The position numbers were made by a program, and so were the translations under genes. Below the pieces are notes generated by a model that was given only the letters and a program-made list of their open reading frames with translations, was not told where the DNA came from and made no database searches. Of a stretch of DNA of 64,000 nucleotides, positions 51,784-60,665 are shown in pieces; within the stretch, counting starts at the first letter, position 1, and each line of letters starts with the position of its first letter. This stretch comes from Thraustochytrium sp. TN22 (taxonomy: Eukaryota > Sar > Bigyra > Thraustochytrida > Thraustochytriidae), in contig JABLUY010000127.1 in assembly GCA_013306675.1 (NCBI GenBank), positions 42,161 to 106,160 of the forward strand, in the 5' to 3' direction.

Positions 51784-52371
51784 TCAGACGCCGAGCGTGA
51801 GGCCCTCAATGGTGTCGGCGAGCTCGTTGGCGTGCGCGCCGCGGCGCAGGCGGTCGCGCATGTCCTGCGCGAGGACGCTCCGCGAGCGCGCGCCCTTCCA
51901 GCGCGGGCCGGCGTCGGCCTTGGCGTTGGCGTCGGCGCCGTGCAGGTTGTCCCACATGCGCTGCAGGAAGGCGGCCTGCGAGTCGTCCGCCGGGCGCTCC
52001 GGCACGGGCGGGAGGTCGTCCTCGTCACCGGTGCGCGCGTCGTGAAACTCCTCCTCGTTCAGCAGCTCTACGCGCACGAGCGCCGCCTGCTTGCACTCCA
52101 CGAGCACCTCCGTGAAGGAGCACGCCGCGGGCGCGGCGTGGCGCAGCGCGGGCTCGCTGGCCAGCAGCTTGACGGGGTCATCGTTCGCGACGTGCCTGCG
52201 CAGCTCCTCGCTCGAGCACGTCACCGTCCGCTGGCGCCTCTTGCGCCTCGCCGGCGCGCTCGTGCGCCGCCGGCCCACGGACTCCTTCACCAGCGCCGCG
52301 AGCGACGACCGCCACGTCGCCGCCGTCTCGTACAGCCGCGCCATCTGCTCGTCCACGCGCACCAGCAGCAT
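51784..52371 (-). CDS. Small uncharacterised protein
   Basis: Predicted 195-residue protein; I do not recognise it. The ATG at 52371 has an aaccATGC context. The N-terminus (VRVDEQMARLYETAATWRSSLAALVKES) is helical and amphipathic. It is followed by a basic patch (RRKRRQR) that could be a nuclear localisation signal, a hydrophobic strand/helix region (SFTEVLVECKQAALVRVELL), an acidic proline-rich stretch and a C-terminal helix. Composition is balanced and, unlike random frames here, not dominated by Arg, Pro or Ala, which supports coding. No membrane segment or signal peptide is present. It lies tail-to-tail with the WW-domain gene. Confidence 0.6.
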   Translation of the reverse strand: MLLVRVDEQMARLYETAATWRSSLAALVKESVGRRRTSAPARRKRRQRTVTCSSEELRRHVANDDPVKLLASEPALRHAAPAACSFTEVLVECKQAALVRVELLNEEEFHDARTGDEDDLPPVPERPADDSQAAFLQRMWDNLHGADANAKADAGPRWKGARSRSVLAQDMRDRLRRGAHANELADTIEGLTLGV

Positions 52372-55300
52372 GGTTCCTCTCGCCGCGGGTGAGTGAGGTG
52401 AGTTCGTGTTTTGCCTTTGCTTTCCGCGCGCGCCTCACGAGTCACGTCCCGAAGCTCCCAGCCCTGTGAGTGATTTTGGTCGAAGCAATGCACCTCTCCC
52501 CGGCCGCCTGCACTGCACTGCAGTGCGCGCCTGCTGCACGCGCCGAGCCCGTGCCGCGCTCCTCGGCTCCGCTCGGCTCCGCCGCGGCCGTGCGCTGCGC
52601 CTCGGCTCGCGCGGCCCGGCTGCCGCCGCTCCGCCTCGCCCGCGCGCCGCCGCCGCCGCGCCTCGCCGCCGCGCGCCGCGCCCGCGCGCCACCACGTCAG
52701 CCGCCCTCTCTCTCCGAGTCACCGTGATGGCTGGCCGGTCAGGTGGGCTAGTTGGGTAGTTGGAGCCTGGCCCTGCGCCGCTGGAAGGGCGCGCGCCGCG
52801 GCGCCAGCGCAGGGGCGCGAGAAGAAGGGTGGCGCGCGGCGGCGCGCGCGAGCGGCACACCGTGGCCTCGCGCGCGCGCTCGCGCTCGCTCGCTCGCGCG
52901 CCGAGCTCGCCCGCCCGCCCGGGCTGGCTGGCCGGCGGCCACGTGGTCGCCTCGCCCCGCCCGGCGTCGCGCATGCTTGCGCCGCCCAGCCGGCCCGGCC
53001 CGCCCCGCCGCGCGGAACCCTGCCAGCGCGGCGCTGCGAGTCAGCCTCGGGAGGGGGGGACGCTGCGCAGCGCGGCGCGGCGCGGCGCGGCGCGGCGCGG
53101 CGCGGCGAAGCGCAACGCGGCGTCCGGTGGCGGCGCCGCGCTGCGAAGTTCTCTCCAAATTTCAAAAAAACTTCGCTCGCGCTGCAGCGACGCCTGCCTA
53201 CAGGCACCGCCGCACCGTGCAAGCAGCGGCATCATGCTCATCCTCGTGCTCGTCCTTGGCGTGTCGTGACGTCACGGCAGTCAGTGCGCACAACCCCGGC
53301 TTCGTCCAGCACCGCGGCGCCGGCGCGGCAACGGCGCGCCGCGGGGTCGGCGACTCGGCGGCACGGCGCGGTCGCCAGCCAGCCAGTCCAGCCGGCTGGT
53401 TGGTTGGCTGGGTGGCTGCCAGTGCCCGGTCTCGGCAGCGCGTGCACGTGCGCCGTGCGGTGCTCGGCCGCGGGGCGGGGCGGGGCGGGGCGGGTCGTGA
53501 TCGCGCGGCGAGGCGAGGCGCACGCTGCGCGGCGTCGTGACGTGGACGATGCTCGGCAAGTTGGCAACCAGTCAGCCGCTGGCCGCGGCAGCGCACTGCA
53601 CGCACTAGCTAGTGTGCGACCTCATGAGCTGCGTTGGCTCGTTGGCGGCGACGGGGTGGTCATCCTGCCCGTGGGCCAGCGCAAGAAAGGCGGCGCGCGC
53701 CGCCTTCGTGCACGCCACGCCGCATGGTTCCCGCGCGTGTCAGTGCAGTGGAAAGCACCGGCGAAATGCGCGCAGCGGTTGGCTTGGGGACGGACGGCCG
53801 GGACGAGCCCCGGCGGCTAGCTAGCTAGACTCGGACCACCCTTCATCAAAGTGCCACGTGGTGGCGTGTCGACGCCGAGGCGGAGACCGGCGGGAGACGG
53901 TCGAGTGGTTGTCTTCAACTCACCCTTGGCCACGGGAAACTTGCCGCCCCGGCCCTTGGAAGCGGAGGCGCCCAGCCCAGCGCTGCTGCGCGCTGCTGCG
54001 CGCGCGGTCTCGGTCAAGCCTCGGCCCTCGGGTCCGGGACCGGGTCCGACTGGTCGGGACTCGCGGCTGTCTCGCCGTGTTTTGCTTGGCTCGCATCGTG
54101 GCGCCCGGGACAAAGTCTCGGCCTCCGCAACTTGAAGCCACCAGCGGTCAGCCAGCCAGCTGCCAGCCAATGCTTGTGGGTCCGCGCGTCCATCATCTGC
54201 TTCCACATCTCGGCAGGCCGTCACTGGCCGTGGTCGGTGAACTTGGTGAAGCACAAATCTGTCCGTCATCCATTTGACAAGCTCTTTCTCTTAGCTTCTT
54301 CAAAGCGTCAGAGGACGCTCTGACCTGCCGTTCGCATGCTGCAGCCAAGCCCTTGTAGCTTGTCCAGGACCCAGGCTTCGAGCTAGCTAGCTTTCGACAG
54401 CCACTCAAGCGCCGAGCTCTCCGACTCACCGCGAGTCACCCGCGAAATGTGAAGGACCAGTCACCGTTGCGTTGGCCGCCAGCATTTTCTAGCTAGCTAG
54501 CTAGTGAGGCCTAACTTTACTTTGGGGCCCGTGCAGCGCTGACTCACAGTCTGCTGTCTGACTTACCTTTGTCGTTCGACGCCAGGACGCGCACGGCCAG
54601 CTCCCAGCTCGCGCTTGGCACGCGAGATCGCAATTCGCGGCAGCCGCTGAGGATGCCTCGAACACTAGATTTGAGCTCGGGTTCACTCACTGACAGCTTC
54701 AGCGACAGCAACTTCACAGTTGCCCAAGGCGCCTTTTCTGTGAGTCTCGCAGCTGACTGTGAGGCCGCTTCGCTGTCAGTCCGCGTCAGTCTTCGCTCTA
54801 GGCCTAGGCCTAGCTCTAGCTAGTCCTTGTCCTCGCTCATCCTCGTTCCAGTTCCCGTTCGCACGTTCGCATCGCCGGCGGGGCGAGCTCCGAGTCACAG
54901 ACAGGCTCGACTCGAGTGAAAAGCATTCATTCTGCTGCCTTGGCGCCGGGCGAGCCCGACTCACTGTCAAGGGAAAGAAGCTTGTAGAGAGCTTGGCAAG
55001 CTCGCCGACTCCGGTCCGACTTGCCAGTTGACAGTTAGGCATCTGGCCCGCCAGGCCCGGCGGCTTCGACTTATCAACTTATATCAAGACAGCAACGAGC
55101 GAGCCTTGCGGCGGCGAGCAAGCTCAACGAGGCCTCATCCTGTGAGCCAGCAGTCGTGCTGACTCGTGCATCATCTCGCCTGGCGGCGAGATGATCCATC
55201 TTCGGAAGCAGCCCGCGGCGCGGAGCAAACGCAGCACCTCTGTCTCCGCCCCCCGCCCACGGGCCTCACGTTGTTCCCGTCAAGTCAAGTCTTGAAGAGT

Positions 55301-55789
55301 CCTCAAGTCTTGAAGCGCCCCATGACGAGGCCGATGACGCCCTCGACGATCTTGACCAAGTCCTCCCGCGCTTCGCTGCTGGGTTGTGCTCGTTGTCTCC
55401 GTAGGCGCGCGATCATGTTGTTCTGTCTCCGAGTCCTTCGAAAGTAGCTCGTCGGGCACGGCGCCGGCGGCGAGCAAGGCCGCTCGCTGCGCTTGTGCGC
55501 GGCGCAGCGCGGCGCTGCGCAGCGCTCGCGCGGCGCGAGCGGCGGGGGCGGGCGGCGGCCGCGCGCGCCGGCCGCAGGCCGCAGGCCATGGGGCCCAAGC
55601 ATGACCAGGTGCGTCGGGAACGGGCAGGGCGCGGCCGGTTGACGTGCACGCCACGCATGCCACCTGGCGGCGACAGCGCGCGCGAGCGCGCGCGCGCGCG
55701 CCAGCGCGCGAGCGCGCGCTCGTCCGATGAGAGAGCGCGCCGGGGTCGGCCGGCGGGCGGGCTGACTAACTTGGGAGGCAACGCAGCGC
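52372..55789. other. 3.4-kb region without a recognised gene
   Basis: This is the largest gap in the window. It contains (GGCGC)n at about 53067-53107, a (GGGGC)n run at 53472-53494 with G-quadruplex potential, TAGC/CTAG clusters near 53815, 54380 and 54488, and alternating CG/GCGCGAGC sequence at about 55677-55725. The part from about 54240 to 55300 is less G+C-rich than its flanks. Open frames here are short and overlap one another on both strands. RNA genes or small spliced genes could be missed by eye. Confidence 0.45.
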
Positions 55790-57277
55790 ATGCCAATGTG
55801 CACGTACGGCGCCGCGTGCACGCGCAAGGACTGCGCGTACCGGCACCCGAAGAAGCACGTTGTGAACGATGACGTGATTTGCATGCCGTTCCTCACGGAC
55901 AGCTGCCTGTTCGGGCGCAAGTGCCGCAACAAGCATGTCTCGGCGGAGGAGAAGGAGCGCCTGCTGGCCAAGTTCGCCTCGCGCCCGTGCCGCTTCGGCA
56001 AGCACTGCCGCACGCAAAACTGCCTCTACAAGCACCCGGACGACGAGCCGAAGCTCTCCGCCGCGGCGCCGGCCGACGCCGACCTGGCTGCACGCATCGC
56101 TAGCCAGGAGCGCCAGAAGGAGGCCTACGAGGCCGCTATGCTGGCGCATCAGCGCCAAATGGAGGCCATACAGCAGGCGCAGCCCGCGCACGCGGGCCTC
56201 TACGCAGACTCCCACGCGCACGCCTACCTGCAGCAAACGCAGCAGCCTAGCCAGCAGCACCAGGGCCACCACCACCAGCAGCACGAGTCCGATGACTACT
56301 ACGAGGCGCACCAGGCGTTCCAGCAGGAGGATTACCTCCACCAGCATTTTGCGGACGATGCGCACCAGTACGAGGGCGGCGACTTCCAGCAGGACCTGCA
56401 CGCGCAGCAGGCCTTTGAGCCCGGTGGCTGGTGGCCCGCGGCCGGCCACGACGGGGCCAGCGGCGACGCGCAGCTGGCGGCGGACCATTCTCAGGCGGCG
56501 CCGCAGCCGCTCTTTGGGAGCCCGTCCCTCACGTCCAGCACCCCAGCGGGCGACAACAACCCGTGGGCTGCCGCAGCAGGCCCAGGCCTCGCGACGCCCT
56601 TTGGCAGCACCACCGGCGGCGCCGCCGCTGCTGCCGGCGACTGGACGCCTTCGCTGCCGGCCGCCACCGCGCAGGTGGCTGCGGCCTCAAGTCCGTGGGA
56701 CACCGCGAGCATGCCCACGCCTGCCGAGGCGCTCGCACTCCCGCCGCCGGCCTCCACGGAGGTGGAAAGCGTTGCGCTCACCATGGCACAGCGTCTCAAG
56801 CTCAGCACCGCGCACCCCTCGCCGGCGGCTTCGTCCGGGGCCGCTGCAGGCGCCGGCGTGAAGCAGAACGGCAAGGCCATCACACGCACCATGCGCATCC
56901 CGCAGGAGCTTTGGGTGGACGCTGCCGCGCGCAACCCGTCAGCCTTTGACATTCCAGACCCAATCCAGCGCTTTTATGAAGCTAACCGCGTGCACAGCCA
57001 TGTCGGCGTCCTCGATCTGCACTTCCAGTCCGCCTACACTTTCGAGGTTGTGCTCGACAAGATGCTCGCTACCTCGCCGCTCTACGACGCCGACGCCGAC
57101 GAGCCAACCTCCGGCTACGTCTGGGTCATCACCGGCTCCGGCCACCACACCACGCAACGTCTGTACAAGCTCTTTGACCTCGTCCGCGAGTACCTCGACC
57201 GCAAGGACTACTCCTACGCGATTGGCAAGGACGGCAATGGTCACCAGGGCGCCTTTTACGTGCGCATAAGGCGATGA
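55790..57277 (+). CDS. CCCH zinc-finger protein with C-terminal Smr domain
   Basis: Predicted 495-residue protein. Three C3H1 zinc fingers lie at the N-terminus: CTYGAACTRKDCAYRH near residues 4-19, CMPFLTDSCLFGRKCRNKH near 31-49, and CRFGKHCRTQNCLYKH near 67-82. A long disordered middle is rich in Gln, His, Ala and Pro. The last 90 residues form an Smr (small MutS-related) domain with LDLHFQSAYTF from residue 408 and the TGSGHH turn. Smr domains act as endonucleases or RNA-binding modules, and CCCH fingers usually bind RNA, so an RNA-surveillance role is likely by family. The first finger starts only four residues after the ATG at 55790. An upstream exon is therefore possible; a CGCAG acceptor-like sequence directly precedes the start. 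An (ATG)n repeat follows the stop codon. Confidence 0.85.
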   Translation: MPMCTYGAACTRKDCAYRHPKKHVVNDDVICMPFLTDSCLFGRKCRNKHVSAEEKERLLAKFASRPCRFGKHCRTQNCLYKHPDDEPKLSAAAPADADLAARIASQERQKEAYEAAMLAHQRQMEAIQQAQPAHAGLYADSHAHAYLQQTQQPSQQHQGHHHQQHESDDYYEAHQAFQQEDYLHQHFADDAHQYEGGDFQQDLHAQQAFEPGGWWPAAGHDGASGDAQLAADHSQAAPQPLFGSPSLTSSTPAGDNNPWAAAAGPGLATPFGSTTGGAAAAAGDWTPSLPAATAQVAAASSPWDTASMPTPAEALALPPPASTEVESVALTMAQRLKLSTAHPSPAASSGAAAGAGVKQNGKAITRTMRIPQELWVDAAARNPSAFDIPDPIQRFYEANRVHSHVGVLDLHFQSAYTFEVVLDKMLATSPLYDADADEPTSGYVWVITGSGHHTTQRLYKLFDLVREYLDRKDYSYAIGKDGNGHQGAFYVRIRR

Positions 57278-57310
<33 letters not shown>

Positions 57311-57397
57311 CCTTTGTCGGTCGTGCACGAGAGCTCGAAACACAATTTCCTTTCAGATACAGCCACTTCCTACCTTCTGCGGCCTTCGCGCAGTTCG
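57278..57397. repeat. (ATG)n microsatellite in a convergent spacer
   Basis: Beginning just after the CCCH-Smr stop codon, ATG units are repeated about eleven times (about 57279-57310). The remaining spacer is ordinary sequence up to the stop codon of the convergent gene. Confidence 0.7.
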
Positions 57398-58066
57398 TCA
57401 CAGCGACTTCGCAAAGTCGGCCACGTGCGCGGGGACCTCCTCGGCGTCCTCCAAATCGCGGATGAGCCGTTCCAAGAGCGCGCGCCGCTCGCGCAGATCC
57501 TGCGCGCGCTCACTGGGCTCCTTCAGCAGACCCGAAAACCTCGCCACGAACGCGTTTTGCGCCTCCTCGGTGGGTACCTGGCGGACCGCAATGCGCGGCT
57601 CGCTTCGCCGCATCGTTGCGCGCGGGCCAAACGCGGATGACGGACGGCGGCGCACGCCCTGCGTTGAGACACGCTGCGAGACGCTGGTGCGCCGCCGCCA
57701 CGGCTCCTCCACGGCCAAGTCGCGGCGTAGCTTTCGCGCCGCCGTCGACTGCGTGGGTGAGGCGAGCCCGGCCTCGCTCATGTGGTCCAGGGTCTGCGCG
57801 AAGCGGATCGCGGTGCGCGGCCTGCTCATGAGCGACGCCGGGAACTGTGTGCTTGCCTCCATGAGGTGCACGACCTCTTCATGATCCTGCTCCTCCTTGG
57901 CCTCATGCACAGAAGCGTGCATTGTCGCGCGTCTCGCGCTGCGTCGAAGGCTGCACCGGTACGCTGACGCCGACGACTGCCGCGGCGCAGTCCACGTCGA
58001 CCCTTCCACGACATCCAGCAGACCCTGCCCGTACCCGGCCGCGACTGCCTCCGTCTGGTGCGCCAT
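57398..58066 (-). CDS. Uncharacterised protein
   Basis: Predicted 222-residue protein from aagATGG at 58066; no family was recognised. The N-terminal 60 residues are Ser/Arg-rich. They are followed by an acidic helical segment (VHEAKEEQDHEEVVHLMEAS), a basic Arg-rich middle and a C-terminal helix with heptad-like spacing (ERAQDLRERRALLERLIRDLEDAEEV). There is no signal peptide, membrane span or Cys/His motif. Its neighbours towards the right are ciliary genes, but I would not infer a ciliary role from position alone. A short intron near the Arg/Ser-rich part cannot be excluded. It lies tail-to-tail with the CCCH-Smr gene. Confidence 0.5.
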   Translation of the reverse strand: MAHQTEAVAAGYGQGLLDVVEGSTWTAPRQSSASAYRCSLRRSARRATMHASVHEAKEEQDHEEVVHLMEASTQFPASLMSRPRTAIRFAQTLDHMSEAGLASPTQSTAARKLRRDLAVEEPWRRRTSVSQRVSTQGVRRRPSSAFGPRATMRRSEPRIAVRQVPTEEAQNAFVARFSGLLKEPSERAQDLRERRALLERLIRDLEDAEEVPAHVADFAKSL

Positions 58067-58886
58067 CTTTCGTCCTGCGGCACGCCTGCCAGGCGCGCGC
58101 CCTCTGGCAACGCCAGGCCAGCCAGACCTTGGCCCCGGCTGGCCGGCTCGACTCTGCTCTGCTCTGCTCCGCTCCGCTCCGCTCTGTCCTGCTCGGCTCT
58201 GGCCCCGGCTCTGGCCGCGCGGCCGCGCCGCGCCACGGCCGAAGCCTGCGGGCTCAAGCCTGCATGCAAGCAGCAGCGGAACTCCAAGTTCCGCTGCCCT
58301 GTCCTGTGCTGCTGCCCTCCCACACTTGGTCCCATGGTTCGCAAAACCACAACAAGACTCACCAAGCAGCAATTCCAGCCGCACGCCACGGCACGTCGTC
58401 GCGCAACCCGTGCCACACTGGCACGAGCGGCTAGCCCCGCGCGCGCGGCCATCGCGTCATGTAGCGCAGCACAGTGCAGTGACGCATCCTCGTGCATGCC
58501 ATGAGCCTCCGACTCGGCGCACCGCAGCGCCGCGCGGCCCTGACCCGAGTCACCGGTCACGAGCGCCGCGCGCACCCTCCTCTGCGGGTGCGCGCTGGTG
58601 CGCGCGGGGACTGGCAGTCAAGTTGCGCCTCCCTCCCTCCCTCTCTCCCGCCGTCATGGTGGCTGTGCAAATGTTGATGGAAAACCCCGGCCGGGCCCCG
58701 ACCGTGCCGGACGGCGCGGCGCGTGACGGGCGAGGCAGAGCTGCAGCGCGGCGCGGCGCGGCGCGGCGCGGCTAGCGGGCGGGCGGGCGGTGGCACGCGA
58801 GCTCGCGCTCGCTGCCTTGACTCACGTGCTCGGTGGAGCAAGGAGCCCGAGCGTGGCTGACGGTGGCCAGCGCCCAGGGGCCAAAG
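58067..58886. other. Intergenic region with GCTCT/GCTCC and GCGGC repeats
   Basis: No gene was recognised. About 58150-58201 is a degenerate pentamer repeat (GCTCT/GCTCC), and 58747-58771 is a GGCGC run. Frames here have the biased composition of noncoding G+C-rich DNA. Confidence 0.45.
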
Positions 58887-59117
58887 ATGGAGTCGGCACT
58901 GGCCGCCGGCCAGCGCCTGCGCCGCACGCTGCGCGCGACCGATGACGAGGACCTGCGCGTGTCGGTGGTGGTCATGGTGGTCATCGTGCTGATTGGGCTC
59001 GCGGTCGTGGCGTGCCACCGCAGGCAGCAGAGAAGTCTTCCGCGCCAACGCGTCAAGGCGCCTTCCGACGAGTGCGTCTCCGAGGACAACGCGTACGGGC
59101 CGCCCACCCTGGCATGA
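58887..59117 (+). CDS. Small single-pass membrane protein
   Basis: Predicted 76-residue protein from aagATGG at 58887. It has a short, charged N-terminus (RRTLRATDDEDLR), one clear transmembrane segment (VSVVVMVVIVLIGLAVVAC) and a basic juxtamembrane stretch (HRRQQRS), followed by a polar tail. The positive charges after the span suggest that the C-terminus faces the cytosol. No known family was recognised. The contrast between the hydrophobic core and polar flanks in so short a frame supports a real gene, but conservation could not be tested. The frame is open a little further upstream to an ATG at 58833. Confidence 0.45.
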   Translation: MESALAAGQRLRRTLRATDDEDLRVSVVVMVVIVLIGLAVVACHRRQQRSLPRQRVKAPSDECVSEDNAYGPPTLA

Positions 59118-59422
59118 AGCGCGCTTGACTGCGTGGCGCTGCGTGCAGTCTGGCTGCGTGCTGCCTGTGTTCTCATTAGGAGACTACTCCCTCTTGCCGC
59201 TGAGCCTGATGTGGATGCAGTTCGCGTCCTACCACGGAAACCTGCGTTTTATACATGTACCACCTATTCCCACATACACCAATGCTTTCCTATTTTATCA
59301 GTCCTGTTTGTCTGCGCCCTCACTCATTCATACACTGATCCGGTCACTGACCCACTCACGCACAGCTCTCTAGCTCTAGCTAGCTAGCGAGGGCCTCTAT
59401 AGCTCTCTAGAGAGCTAGAGGC
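59118..59422. other. Spacer between the small membrane protein and CCDC103
   Basis: About 300 bp without a gene; the section from 59200 to 59370 is less G+C-rich. TAGC units and a near-palindrome (59392-59423) abut the CCDC103 stop codon. Confidence 0.5.
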
Positions 59423-59423
59423 C
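59392..59423. repeat. Near-perfect palindrome at the CCDC103 stop codon
   Basis: The 18-bp palindrome TAGCTCTCTAGAGAGCTA (59400-59417) is nested between GGCCTCTA (59392-59399) and its complement TAGAGGCC (59416-59423), with a two-base offset. In the transcript this would form a stable hairpin just after the stop codon (59425-59423). It may act in 3'-end formation; that is inference. Confidence 0.6.
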
Positions 59424-60193
59424 TAGCTCGACACCAAGGCCTTGGCGTACGATGCCTCGAGGTCTTCGACGCCAGCCTGGGGCGACTGGTTGCCACTAGC
59501 CTCGCCCTCGCCCTCGCCCTGGTCGGCGAGCGCGTGCCGTACAACACGCGCCACGAGAGACCGTTCGCTGCCACCGAGGAAGTCAAGCGCCAGGTCGAAG
59601 CGAGGCGCGCGGGAGAGCCCGCCGAGCAGCGCGCGCAGCTTGCCCGCGTCGACCGGCTGCGCGGCGTCGAGCAGGTCCACAAAAGGCCGCAGAAGGCCTG
59701 CCAGGTCGTCCACGCCCGCCGCGAAGACCTTGCCCACATCCATGTCAAGCGCCGCGGTCGCGCGCTCCGACGTAGTCAGGTCTCGCCGACGCCAGAGCCG
59801 CTCAAAGTCCTGCGCGCAGGTCGGCGCCCGCACGGGCTCGCGCACGCCGCTAGCGCCCGGCGCCGCGGCGGCGCCGCGCTGCGCCAGCTGACGCGCAGTG
59901 GCGGACCCCTTGAAGCCAGACCTCCAGTCGGACTTGCGCTGGTGCGCATACATGAATCCCTCCGCCTTGCCCGGGTTGCCAATGAAGTCCATCTCCTTGC
60001 GCGACACGGGCTTCTGTCCGTCATGCGCGCACGCCACCAGGTTCCTGAACTCGTGGTACGACCTGGCCGTCATCACGGACCTCTTCTTCATCTCGTCCAC
60101 CTCCTTCCGCCGCCTGTCCTCCTCCGCGGCCGTCTCCAGCTCGCGCCGCAGCTGGCGCTCGTCCAGCGCCGCTGCCGCGGCCGCGCCCTGCAT
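59423..60193 (-). CDS. CCDC103: CCDC103/DNAAF19-like dynein-arm attachment factor
   Basis: Predicted 256-residue protein from the ATG at 60193; human CCDC103 has 242 residues. The N-terminal coiled coil (LRRELETAAEEDRRRKEVDEMKKR) is followed by the family signature YHEFRNLVACAHDGQKPVSRKE. The C-terminal helical domain (DFERLWRRR, then LAGLLRPFVDLLD, LRALLGGLSRAPRFDLALDFLGGSE) matches the RPAP3_C-like domain of CCDC103. CCDC103 is needed for stable attachment of outer dynein arms to axonemal microtubules, and its loss causes ciliary immotility in animals. The gene is divergent from CCDC40, another motile-cilium gene, with only 472 bp between the start codons, so shared regulation is likely. 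Confidence 0.86.
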   Translation of the reverse strand: MQGAAAAAALDERQLRRELETAAEEDRRRKEVDEMKKRSVMTARSYHEFRNLVACAHDGQKPVSRKEMDFIGNPGKAEGFMYAHQRKSDWRSGFKGSATARQLAQRGAAAAPGASGVREPVRAPTCAQDFERLWRRRDLTTSERATAALDMDVGKVFAAGVDDLAGLLRPFVDLLDAAQPVDAGKLRALLGGLSRAPRFDLALDFLGGSERSLVARVVRHALADQGEGEGEASGNQSPQAGVEDLEASYAKALVSS

Positions 60194-60665
60194 CCCGCCT
60201 CCGCCGCTCCGTTCTTTCGCTCCGCAGCCGCGCCGCGCCGGGCCGGCTGGCCGGAGGTCGCGCTGTGCGCGTGCGTCCTGGCCCACCAGGCCGCGCCCGC
60301 CTCGCCCGCGCAGCTCGGGGCGTACGAGTCCGGGTCTGCGGCGCAAGCTGCTCCGCGTCCTTGCTGCCGTTGCCGCGGGTCCCGACAGCGGTCCCGCTTT
60401 CCGGTACCGGTTCGGCGGCACCGGAAAGCGGGACCGTGCGCGCGCCGCGCGGTCAACGGACACGCGCGTGCGCGAGAGCGAATTGCGGCGGAATCGAGGG
60501 CGCCGAGCGGGGCGGAGGCCCGGCACGCGCACAGAGCGCGAGCGAGGCGCACGCGGCGCGGCGCTGCGTGGCGTTGCGTTGCGTGGCGTTGCGTGGCGTT
60601 GCCTGGCGTGGCGTGGCGTGGAGTGGCGCTGCGTGGAGGTGGGGTGCCGGGCGCGGCAGAGGACG
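60194..60665. promoter_or_regulatory. Shared divergent upstream region of CCDC103 and CCDC40
   Basis: This 472-bp region lies between the two start codons. It contains a perfect 17-bp inverted repeat at 60389-60405 and 60420-60436 around a 14-nt spacer. A half-site GTTGCC (60369-60374) resembles half of an RFX X-box, but no full X-box is seen. The part next to CCDC40 (60560-60645) is a repeat of GCGTTGCGTG/GGCGT units. Promoter function is inferred from the divergent arrangement. Confidence 0.5.
60389..60436. repeat. Perfect 17-bp inverted repeat between divergent ciliary genes
   Basis: Left arm CGGTCCCGCTTTCCGGT (60389-60405) and right arm ACCGGAAAGCGGGACCG (60420-60436) are exact reverse complements, separated by 14 nt. 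An inner palindrome CCGGTACCGG (60401-60410) overlaps the left arm. It could be a dimeric transcription-factor site or a hairpin. Confidence 0.8.

Noticed and set aside
60366-60384. Possible RFX X-box upstream of CCDC103/CCDC40
   Set aside because: Only the first half-site GTTGCC matches; the second half does not fit the consensus.
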